The notes below the pieces were generated by a model. It was given only the letters and a program-made list of their open reading frames with translations. It was not told the origin of the DNA and did not search any database. The position numbers and the translations under genes were made by a program. A stretch of 9,621 nt of DNA, taken from NCBI GenBank assembly GCA_045126815.1, contig JBGVPD010000090.1:1-9621 (forward strand), given 5' to 3'. Positions 1-4,809 of this stretch are shown in pieces. Source of the DNA: RGIG1995 sp045126815. Its GTDB lineage: Bacteria > Bacillota > Clostridia > Oscillospirales > CAG-272. The first letter of the stretch is position 1. Each line of letters starts with the position of its first letter.

Positions 1-32
1 ATAACAAAAATAACGGCTGCGGCTGCAGATAA
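1..32 (+). CDS. 3' end of an unidentified gene (C-terminal 9 residues)
   Basis: Only the last nine complete codons and a TAA stop (30-32) are visible, reading ...NKNNGCGCR. The frame is supported by a second, nearly identical end at 2474-2505 (NKNNSCGCR then TAG), where the same frame stays open for a further 115 bases upstream. The Cys-Gly-Cys-Arg tail suggests a metal- or thiol-active terminus, but that is inference. The palindromic repeats at 43-114 and the terminator at 122-155 follow and would end its transcript. The family cannot be named from so little sequence. Confidence 0.55.
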   Translation, partial: NKNNGCGCR

Positions 33-42
33 AAAATAATAA

Positions 43-114
43 CGGGAGTACCAAGGCACTCCCCTACCTACTCCAACCTCATTGGGTGCAGTAGGGGAGG
101 GGCTTGCTCCTCCC
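43..114. repeat. Pair of inverted GTAGGGGAG-type palindromic units
   Basis: Two related units face each other. The unit at 43-67 read on the minus strand and the unit at 91-114 read on the plus strand both begin GTAGGGGAG and end in CTCCC(G). Each can fold on itself (for example GGGAGT at 44-49 with ACTCCC at 58-63), and CCCCTAC (61-67) pairs with GTAGGGG (91-97). A 23-base spacer separates them. The units resemble the arms of the element at 3867-3998, so they look like members of one dispersed REP/MITE-like family. The family link is inferred from the shared GTAGGGG start and palindromic layout. Confidence 0.6.
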
Positions 115-121
115 AAATACC

Positions 122-155
122 AAAGGGGACTTTTTGTTAAAAAGTCCCCTTTTAC
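122..155. terminator. Strong intrinsic terminator
   Basis: A perfect 14-bp stem (122-135 with 139-152) closes a 3-base loop. The core GGGGAC/GTCCCC is flanked by A and T runs on both sides, so it can work in both directions. It should end transcription of the gene that stops at 32, and possibly read-through from the minus-strand small RNA at 176-251. Confidence 0.85.
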
Positions 156-175
156 AATTCCTAAAAAACTTTTAA

Positions 176-251
176 ATAAAAAAGAGGAAGCACCGCTACC
201 ATATATTCGGCACAGGAAATGTCCGAAAACATCTTAACCTTCGTTGCTTCC
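176..251 (-). ncRNA. Structured small RNA, copy A
   Basis: Transcription is predicted to start at 251, the first base of a 7-bp closing stem P1 (GGAAGCA 251-245 with TGCTTCC 192-186). Inside are P2 (CGAAGG 243-238 with CCTGTG 216-211, one A/G mismatch and one G-U pair), an apical hairpin P2a (AGATGT 234-229 with ACATTT 222-217), and an 18-base strand CCGAATATATGGTAGCGG (210-193) before P1 closes. A T-rich tail TCTTTTTTATTT follows directly. The plus-strand RNA at 636 has the same layout with compensatory changes in P1 and P2a and 13 of 18 identical bases in the 3' strand, so this is a conserved structured RNA. Its function is unknown. It may match an existing Rfam clostridial sRNA family, which could not be checked. 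Confidence 0.72.
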
Positions 252-257
252 GTAGTC

Positions 258-286
258 ATTATATCAAATATAATTTATACTCTCAA
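258..286 (-). promoter_or_regulatory. Promoter of small RNA copy A
   Basis: On the minus strand TTGAGA (286-281), a 17-base spacer and TATAAT (263-258) with an extended TG(A) element place +1 at 251, exactly the first base of the P1 stem. Confidence 0.75.
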
Positions 287-601
287 CCAAACAAATTATA
301 TTATTGACTTTTATTAATATTTTTACTATAATGATTATTGTAGGGTGAGAGTTTTGGGTAACGCTATTTTCGGTATTCCCTTGCTCCGAGACCCCTGCTG
401 TAAAATCCTTGCTATAATTGTCTACCTTGTTTGTATTCCATTCACTGGCTCGGATTTGAAACATTGCTACCACCAAAAGACGTTTCGGACGTAAGTTGCG
501 GAGATTCATTAGAATCTATGTTCAACAGTTGGTTAGCAATGTTTTTTTATTTTAAAAAATCAGATGTGGTAGCTTTACAGTCTGTATCTGGTTATTCTTT
601 C
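287..601. other. Spacer without a convincing gene
   Basis: No gene here can be supported. Open stretches exist on both strands: a minus-strand one could begin at an ATG near 465 and run to 264, and a plus-strand one spans 431-631. Neither has a proper ribosome binding site or a recognisable domain, and both run into the promoters of the small RNAs at 176-251 and 636-790. A small GATTC/GAATC hairpin lies near 503-516. The stretch mainly separates two oppositely directed RNA units. Confidence 0.5.
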
Positions 602-629
602 TTGACAAAGTCAAAAAGTTATGTATACT
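602..629 (+). promoter_or_regulatory. Promoter of small RNA copy B
   Basis: TTGACA (602-607), a 16-base spacer and TATACT (624-629) put +1 at 636, the first base of the closing stem GGAAGTG. This spacing between the -10 box and the first stem base is identical to that of the homologous RNA at 176-251. Confidence 0.8.
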
Positions 630-635
630 AGTTAT

Positions 636-790
636 GGAAGTGACGAAAGGTAACTTGCCTTTTGGCAATCCTTGTGTCGATTTTATGACAGCGGCACTTC
701 CAAGTTTTTAGAGATAGCGTTTTTTAGAGCGTAACCCTCGTTAGTTTGGGGCGCTCTAAACCTTTAAGGTTTGCGCTGTCTCTTTTTTTA
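636..790 (+). ncRNA. Structured small RNA, copy B, with a long 3' domain
   Basis: The 5' domain is homologous to the minus-strand RNA at 176-251. It has P1 GGAAGTG (636-642) with CACTTCC (695-701), P2 CGAAAGG (644-650) with CCTTGTG (670-676), an apical hairpin TTGCC/GGCAA (655-659, 664-668), then TCGATTTTATGACAGCGG (677-694). Compared with copy A, two P1 pairs change on both sides, P2 gains one A-U pair, and the apical stem is entirely different yet still paired. A short T run follows P1 at 705-709. Copy B then adds a second domain (710-790): AGAGATAGCG pairs with CGCTGTCTCT before a T7 tail and encloses two hairpins. It is convergent with the LRR gene. Function unknown. A 25-codon ATG frame (634-711) overlaps the RNA but has no ribosome binding site. 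Confidence 0.74.
710..790 (+). terminator. Branched terminator domain of small RNA copy B
   Basis: An outer 10-bp stem (710-719 with 774-783, one G-U pair) precedes TTTTTTT. It encloses a 9-bp hairpin (TTTAGAGCG 723-731 with CGCTCTAAA 752-760) and an AAACC/GGTTT hairpin (758-762, 768-772) that shares three A residues with it. This is a three-way junction, far larger than a normal terminator. It may therefore be a functional RNA domain as well as the stop signal. Confidence 0.65.
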
Positions 791-831
791 ATTTTTCCCG
801 TTAGATGTGGTGTTTTCTGTATTGCATTTTT

Positions 832-1557
832 TTACCAATGGGTAATATATTCTTTAATCACAATATCGCCGTTAACTCTAATGTTTTCTAAATCAACTTT
901 TTCAAAGCGTTTTAATTTCTCGACATCAAAGTTCTCTAAAGAATCGACCTCACATAACTCTAAAATCATACTTTTTTTAAGAGTATTTAAAAAGTCGAAA
1001 TTGTTGACAGTAACATCAATTAAATTTAAACACTCCAAATTAACCAAATAAGTAATTGCATCAATATTTTTGATATTGTCGGCATACCCACAAAAGAAAT
1101 CTTTTAGGTGCGTCATTTGTTTCAGTGCAGATAAGTCCACTGAACCAAATTCATGCAGTCCCAAACTCTCCAAAGATGGAAGCTTCGTCAGGTCTTCAAA
1201 ATTGTGAAATTGAAAAGACGATACTGCTCCTCCCGATATTGTTAATGTTTTCAGTTTCTTTAATTCAGACAAATAAGAACAGTCAAAATTTTTGCGATAA
1301 AACTCTACGAACAAACTCTCTAAATTCTCTAATCTTTCAAAAAAAGAAAAATCTTCAAATCCTATACAAATATGCAACCAATCAAGATTTTTAAAGGTGC
1401 AAAGCGTGTTACAATCCTCAATATCAAATGTAAAGTTAGAACAATCCAAATCGTACACATTGAGTGCATCATCCGTTGTTAATGGTCTGTCGAATATCAA
1501 AAGTTCTGCCCTAACTTCATTTTCGAATTCTTTATTATGAAATTTAAGTTCCTTCAT
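832..1557 (-). CDS. Leucine-rich-repeat protein, probably cytoplasmic
   Basis: A 241-aa protein with irregular leucine-rich repeats of about 20-25 residues over roughly residues 50-230, as in LDWLHICIGFEDF, LENLESLFVEF, LKKLKTLTISGG, LPSLESLGLHEF, LVNLECLNLIDV and LKRFEKVDLENI. There is no signal peptide, sorting signal or membrane segment, so it is not a classical secreted internalin. LRR folds bind proteins; no catalytic motif is visible. The ATG at 1555-1557 starts one base after the TAG of the upstream gene, with AAAGGAG (1564-1570) inside that gene's last codons, so the two are translationally coupled. It converges on the small RNA at 636-790. The pairing of a small unknown protein with an LRR protein in a repeat-bounded accessory stretch is compatible with an immunity or antitoxin-type role, but that is speculation. 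Confidence 0.85.
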   Translation of the reverse strand: MKELKFHNKEFENEVRAELLIFDRPLTTDDALNVYDLDCSNFTFDIEDCNTLCTFKNLDWLHICIGFEDFSFFERLENLESLFVEFYRKNFDCSYLSELKKLKTLTISGGAVSSFQFHNFEDLTKLPSLESLGLHEFGSVDLSALKQMTHLKDFFCGYADNIKNIDAITYLVNLECLNLIDVTVNNFDFLNTLKKSMILELCEVDSLENFDVEKLKRFEKVDLENIRVNGDIVIKEYITHW

Positions 1558-1558
1558 T

Positions 1559-2176
1559 CTATAGCTCCTTTAATTCAATATAATAATATTCCATTTCTTC
1601 TGCATAGATACCGAAATCTACGCCGTTATCAAGTATGAAATGTATGTTATTTGGCAAACTGTTAGTCTGTTCTGATTCTTTTGCTTTTTTCTCATCAAAT
1701 CCATTTAAGGAAAAAGGATAATAATCAATTCTATCCACTAAAACTTCTGTTACACAATGGCCTTTGTAAGACAATTCAAACTCATCTTCTAAATCGTAAA
1801 AATATTTTTCTTCCAGAGCACTCATATCATTTGGTGGGAAATCTTTTGTACTTTTGATTTTTACGTCCCAGAGGTTCATTTCTCTGTACTGAATCATTCC
1901 CACACCGTGGGTACAAATCTCAATAGCCACCTTATCAAATATTAAAACCACATGACCGCCCAGATAAGAAAAATCACAATAATTCTTCTTGCGCGAGAGC
2001 GATTCCAAATAACTTATCAAACTAACATACACCTTTTTAAGAACACTGCTTTTGCAAACGGCGTTTAGTCTTTCTTGTAGTTTCTCAAAAGAATAACACC
2101 AATCACATTCTCCATCCGGTAAAGCGATTATTGTATACCGCACTTTGCCATATCCATTATTAGACATATTTGCCAT
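1559..2176 (-). CDS. Unknown protein, first gene of the LRR operon
   Basis: About 205 aa, family not recognised. The sequence is acidic and aromatic-rich, predicted soluble, with no signal peptide or membrane helix. Visible landmarks are several Cys near the N-terminus (CDWC, near residue 25), an alternating hydrophobic stretch GGHVVLIFDKVAIEIC in the middle, and a C-terminal NGVDFGIYAEEMEYYYIEL block. Beta-rich proteins ending this way are common among small immunity-like or SMI1/Imm-type proteins of Firmicutes, but no match is claimed. The start is ambiguous: GTG at 2177-2179, ATG at 2174-2176 or ATG at 2165-2167. I prefer 2176, with AAAGG four bases upstream. Its TAG lies one base before the LRR start, so the two form one transcript from the promoter at 2215-2223. 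Confidence 0.75.
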   Translation of the reverse strand: MANMSNNGYGKVRYTIIALPDGECDWCYSFEKLQERLNAVCKSSVLKKVYVSLISYLESLSRKKNYCDFSYLGGHVVLIFDKVAIEICTHGVGMIQYREMNLWDVKIKSTKDFPPNDMSALEEKYFYDLEDEFELSYKGHCVTEVLVDRIDYYPFSLNGFDEKKAKESEQTNSLPNNIHFILDNGVDFGIYAEEMEYYYIELKEL

Positions 2177-2214
2177 CACACCTTTACTAAATAATCCTTT
2201 TTCCTTCTGTTATT

Positions 2215-2223
2215 ATTATAGCA
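2215..2223 (-). promoter_or_regulatory. Extended -10 promoter of the LRR operon
   Basis: On the minus strand TGCTATAAT (2223-2215) is a full extended -10 element with no good -35 box (TTTTTA at the right distance). The predicted start near 2208 gives a leader of about 30 bases. Confidence 0.6.
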
Positions 2224-2329
2224 CATTTAGAATGCAATAAAAAGTACATTAGTATATATTTATCAATTTGTGATTTTACATCAAAAACAAAAAACAATAG
2301 ATGAAAATGTAAAATGCTCAAAAACCCTT

Positions 2330-2505
2330 ATGTATCAAGGGGGTGGGCATCTTTTTGATTTGGTAAGAACGGCGATGCACTCCGTATATCGCAGGATAAA
2401 GCTTGTGAAAAGAAGAATTTCTATATGTATAATCCTGCATTTGACAAAGCCGGTCTTGACTGCTGTAAAGACGATAACAAAAATAACAGTTGCGGCTGCA
2501 GATAG
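2330..2505 (+). pseudogene. Frameshifted 3' remnant of a gene like the one at 1-32
   Basis: From 2359 to the TAG at 2503-2505 the plus strand reads FGKNGDALRISQDKACEKK, then a Cys-rich acidic tail ending DCCKDDNKNNSCGCR. Just upstream, another frame reads MYQGGGHLFD (2330-2359). Shifting one base near 2360 would join them as GGHLFDFGKNGDAL, which suggests a truncated, frameshifted copy. Its last 31 bases match window positions 1-31 with two differences, so it is a paralogue or duplicate of that gene. No ribosome binding site or promoter is evident. The family is not recognised. Confidence 0.55.
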
Positions 2506-2612
2506 AACTGATATTACAATAGGGCGATGATAGACTCAAACAAAACATCTACTGTTTTTGGGAAAAAGAATCTTCATAACCACATTAGAAAAGAGATTGA
2601 AAAAATCTCATA

Positions 2613-2687
2613 AGAATAAAAAATAGAAGCACTCAAACCAGTGAGCGTTACTCGCTAATCGAGCAAGGCTATGGAGAGAATGCTTCT
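2613..2687 (-). ncRNA. Structured small RNA, third unit (different interior)
   Basis: On the minus strand +1 is predicted at 2687, the first base of closing stem AGAAGCA (2687-2681) with TGCTTCT (2631-2625), followed directly by the T-rich tail ATTTTTTATTC. Inside are a 7-bp hairpin TTGCTCG/CGAGTAA with loop ATTAG, and CTCA/TGAG, giving a three-way junction. Length, closing stem, promoter spacing and tail match the small RNAs at 176-251 and 636-790, but the interior does not align with them. It may be a different member class or a separate family. Function unknown. Confidence 0.6.
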
Positions 2688-2693
2688 AAGAAT

Positions 2694-2721
2694 AGTATAT
2701 CACAAAACCCTAAAAAGTCAA
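2694..2721 (-). promoter_or_regulatory. Promoter of the third small RNA
   Basis: On the minus strand TTGACT (2721-2716), a 16-base spacer and TATACT (2699-2694) with an extended TG(A). Six bases separate the -10 box from the first stem base, as in the other two small RNA units. Confidence 0.7.
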
Positions 2722-2740
2722 GAAAAAATAAACAACTAAC

Positions 2741-2782
2741 AGTCAAGACCACCGGTGGCTTGCACAGCCCCTATAAGTGACT
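2741..2782. repeat. Palindromic element around CCACCGGTGG
   Basis: AGTCA (2741-2745) pairs with TGACT (2778-2782). Inside is AAG-CCAC-GTGG-CTT (2745-2761), built on the perfect palindrome CCACCGGTGG. T-rich sequence flanks both sides. It could be a repetitive extragenic palindrome, a mobile-element end or a branched RNA; no promoter of its own was found. Confidence 0.4.
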
Positions 2783-2825
2783 AATATTTTTTCGTATACC
2801 CAAAAACTCTTGAATAAAAAAACAT

Positions 2826-2860
2826 AAAAGCAGATGAGTTTATATCTCGTCTGCTTTTTG
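2826..2860. terminator. Bidirectional intrinsic terminator
   Basis: A 13-bp stem (2826-2838 with 2846-2858, one G-U pair) with loop TTTATAT flanked by A and T runs. It insulates the accessory region from the mrp promoter. Confidence 0.8.
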
Positions 2861-2919
2861 TATGATGTAATATTATATTATTTACTGCCATTTTTAACAA
2901 TTTATAGCACATAATTCTG

Positions 2920-2947
2920 TTGACTTTAAAACAAAAAGGGATATAAT
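2920..2947 (+). promoter_or_regulatory. Promoter of the Mrp-like gene
   Basis: TTGACT (2920-2925), 16-base spacer, TATAAT (2942-2947). The predicted start is near 2954. Confidence 0.75.
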
Positions 2948-2965
2948 AAATATAATGATAAAAAT

Positions 2966-2975
2966 AAAAAGGAGA
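2966..2975 (+). promoter_or_regulatory. Displaced Shine-Dalgarno before the Mrp-like gene
   Basis: AAAAAGGAGA is an excellent ribosome binding site but lies 22 bases before the TTG at 2998 and 34 bases before the ATG at 3010. An in-frame TAA (2989-2991) rules out any earlier start in this frame. Confidence 0.5.
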
Positions 2976-3009
2976 TAGCAGTTCTAAATAATACGAATTG
3001 CGCACTGAT

Positions 3010-3825
3010 ATGAGCGAAAATTGTACTCACGATTGTTCTACTTGCTCGGAAAACTGTTCGCAAAGAACTCCGGAATCTTTGCTCGAAAAACTCAACGAGC
3101 ACAGTAGTGTAAAGAAAGTATACGGCATTGTCAGCGGTAAGGGCGGTGTAGGTAAATCCCTCGTTACTTCTATGTTGGCTTCGGCTATGAACAAAAAGAA
3201 TAACAAAGTTGCCATTCTTGACGCCGACTTAACAGGCCCCTCTATTCCCAAAGCTTTCGGCTTGAAAGAAAGAACTTTTGCCGATGACAGAGGTCTTATC
3301 CCCGCAAAATCAAAAGGCGGTGTTGACGTAATGTCGATCAACCTTCTTCTCCAAGACGAAACCGATCCTGTCGTTTGGCGCGGTCCCGTTATTGCAGGTA
3401 CCGTTAAACAGTTCTGGACTGACGTTGTCTGGGAAGACGTAGACTATATGTTTATCGATATGCCTCCCGGCACAGGCGACGTACCGCTTACCGTATTCCA
3501 GTCGATCCCCGTTGACGGAATAATTATAGTAACATCTCCACAAGAGCTTGTTTCTATGATCGTCGAAAAGGCTGTAAAAATGGCTAAGATGATGAACGTT
3601 CCGATTTACGGTTTGGTTGAAAATATGTCTTACTTTATGTGCCCCGACTGTGGCAAAAAGCACTCGATCTACGGTGAAAGCCGTATTGACGAGGTTGCAG
3701 AAAGATTCGGTATCTCCCGCGTAGTCAAACTTCCCATCGACAGCACTATTCCCCGTTTGGTTGACAAGGGCGACATCGAAAGCCTTGACGTCAGCTTCCT
3801 TGACGATTTCACAAAAGAATTATAA
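3010..3825 (+). CDS. mrp: Mrp/NBP35-family Fe-S cluster carrier ATPase
   Basis: A 271-aa cytoplasmic P-loop ATPase of the ApbC/Mrp/NBP35 family, which assembles and hands [4Fe-4S] clusters to apoproteins. Visible are the deviant Walker A GKGGVGKS (43-50), DADLTGPSIP (71-80), the family signature around FIDMPPGTGD (148-157), and the C-terminal CPDC (211-214) that bridges a cluster across the dimer. The N-terminus carries four Cys (5, 9, 12, 16), the Cys-rich extension typical of clostridial members and reminiscent of NBP35. The ATG at 3010 is chosen because family members start with a short Met-Ser-Glu-type leader before the first Cys; an in-frame TTG at 2998 is possible. Neither start has a properly spaced ribosome binding site. 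Monocistronic, with its own promoter and terminator. Confidence 0.93.
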   Translation: MSENCTHDCSTCSENCSQRTPESLLEKLNEHSSVKKVYGIVSGKGGVGKSLVTSMLASAMNKKNNKVAILDADLTGPSIPKAFGLKERTFADDRGLIPAKSKGGVDVMSINLLLQDETDPVVWRGPVIAGTVKQFWTDVVWEDVDYMFIDMPPGTGDVPLTVFQSIPVDGIIIVTSPQELVSMIVEKAVKMAKMMNVPIYGLVENMSYFMCPDCGKKHSIYGESRIDEVAERFGISRVVKLPIDSTIPRLVDKGDIESLDVSFLDDFTKEL

Positions 3826-3828
3826 TAG

Positions 3829-3867
3829 AAAAAATCCACTTGCCAATAACAGCAGGTGGATTTTTTT
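3829..3867 (+). terminator. Terminator of the Mrp-like gene
   Basis: A 15-bp stem (3829-3843 with 3852-3866, one G-U pair), 8-base loop and T7 tail, beginning three bases after the stop codon. The A/T symmetry makes it potentially bidirectional. Confidence 0.9.
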
Positions 3868-3998
3868 GTAGGGGGCGACGTCCCCGACGGTCCGTTTTGT
3901 TGTAATTTTATATAGTAATGAAAAATAAGCATATTTTAATTGTGGTATAAAACTTTTGGTTGTATTATAGCGGGGCGTCGAGGACGTCGCCCCCTACA
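3867..3998. mobile_element. 132-bp MITE-like element with GTAGGGGGCGAC inverted repeats
   Basis: TGTAGGGGGCGACGTCCCCG... at 3867-3889 recurs as an inverted repeat at 3976-3998 over 23 bp with one mismatch, extending to 28 bp with three. The interior of about 80 bp is AT-rich and non-coding. Arms are GC-rich, unlike the surroundings. There is no transposase and no clear target-site duplication. The arms resemble the palindromic units at 43-114, which suggests a dispersed non-autonomous repeat family. Confidence 0.75.
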
Positions 3999-4073
3999 AA
4001 TTCCATTGTTTATTATTTTATAACCGCCATTTTTATCTCTATCAAACCACAGTAGTTAGTGGGGGCGTGATAC

Positions 4074-4113
4074 AAAAAAACAGAAGCGTTTTATTTACCG
4101 CTTCTGTTTTTTA
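4074..4113. terminator. Bidirectional terminator after the tyrosine phosphatase operon
   Basis: AAAAAACAGAAGCG (4075-4088) pairs with CGCTTCTGTTTTTT (4099-4112). The hairpin touches the stop codon of the minus-strand phosphatase gene (4111-4113), so it ends that operon and also blocks plus-strand read-through. Confidence 0.88.
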
Positions 4114-4809
4114 TTTATTTAATATTTTACGCGAATTATCATTAAATACTTTTTGCGCTAATTCGGGATTTTTTGCACTTAACTTTATAAAAGCATCTTT
4201 CATTCTGTTTCGTCTAAGCTTCATATTGTGCATATCGCTCGAACAAACAACACTTAAACCCATTTCACTCATCTGTTTAAGTCTTTTTATCCATTTTCTC
4301 TTAAGCAAAGTCTGTGCGTTTATCTGATACACAACTTCAATATCACGAAGTTCTTCTATAAGCTCGTCTATGTACGGATATCTCTCAATATGAGCAATTA
4401 TCGGAACTATGTTTTTTAAAGACAGCGAATACAGCCACTCGGAATAATTGGTATTATACTTCTTTGTAGAAAGCTCGATCAACATATAATTCGTTTGTCC
4501 GATACAAAGTTTATCCACGTTGTCAATACAGGAAATATCGTTAAACAAATATACCTCTGCTCCCAAAACACGTTCGGGTACAGTTACTCCCTTTTCTCCG
4601 ACAGCATTATAAAGAGAGTCGGCACTCTGCTTTCTTTTCTCTAAAAATACATTAATGCTATTTTCATCATAAACTTCAATATGCGGTGTGCATACGCACA
4701 AAGTTATGCCTTGAACATAACTGTCACTCAGCATATTTAAGCTCTCTTCCACATTTTTTGCGCCGTCATCTATGCCGGGTAAAACATGTGAATGTAAATC
4801 AAACATCAT
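4111..4809 (-). CDS. cpsB: CpsB/CapC/YwqE-family protein-tyrosine phosphatase (PHP fold)
   Basis: A 232-aa metal-dependent phosphatase of the PHP superfamily that dephosphorylates the BY-kinase controlling capsule or exopolysaccharide synthesis. Metal-binding motifs are in the expected order: DLHSHVLPGIDDGA (4-17), TPH (41-43), GAEVY (83-87), IAHIERY (138-144) and SDMHN (191-195, where SDAHN is more usual). It is cytoplasmic and close to full family length. Its ATG overlaps the kinase stop as ATGA. A second ATG (4804-4806) sits better behind GGAAG, so the true start may be one codon later. It is the last gene of the operon and ends in the hairpin at 4074-4113. Its substrate is very likely the Tyr-rich tail of the adjacent kinase. 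Confidence 0.92.
   Translation of the reverse strand: MMFDLHSHVLPGIDDGAKNVEESLNMLSDSYVQGITLCVCTPHIEVYDENSINVFLEKRKQSADSLYNAVGEKGVTVPERVLGAEVYLFNDISCIDNVDKLCIGQTNYMLIELSTKKYNTNYSEWLYSLSLKNIVPIIAHIERYPYIDELIEELRDIEVVYQINAQTLLKRKWIKRLKQMSEMGLSVVCSSDMHNMKLRRNRMKDAFIKLSAKNPELAQKVFNDNSRKILNK

Noticed and set aside
43..155. Possible CRISPR array or tRNA-like fold among the palindromes
   Set aside because: Only two inverted units, no regularly spaced direct repeats, no cas genes and no tRNA arms.
264..509. Minus-strand open stretch upstream of small RNA copy A
   Set aside because: No good ribosome binding site, no recognisable domain, AT-rich tail that runs through the promoter of the small RNA.
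431..631. Plus-strand 66-codon open stretch
   Set aside because: No ribosome binding site; it ends in the -35/-10 region of small RNA copy B; composition not protein-like.
634..711. 25-codon ATG frame (MEVTKGNLPFGNPCVD...) inside small RNA copy B
   Set aside because: The predicted transcript starts at 636, inside the ATG, and no ribosome binding site exists; base changes relative to copy A follow RNA pairing, not codons.
2270..2530. Plus-strand 86-codon frame over the remnant
   Set aside because: Most of it is out of frame with the conserved tail ending at 2505; the pseudogene explanation fits better.
3027..3663. Minus-strand open frames opposite the Mrp-like gene
   Set aside because: Antisense shadows of a confidently assigned gene, with no start signals or domains.
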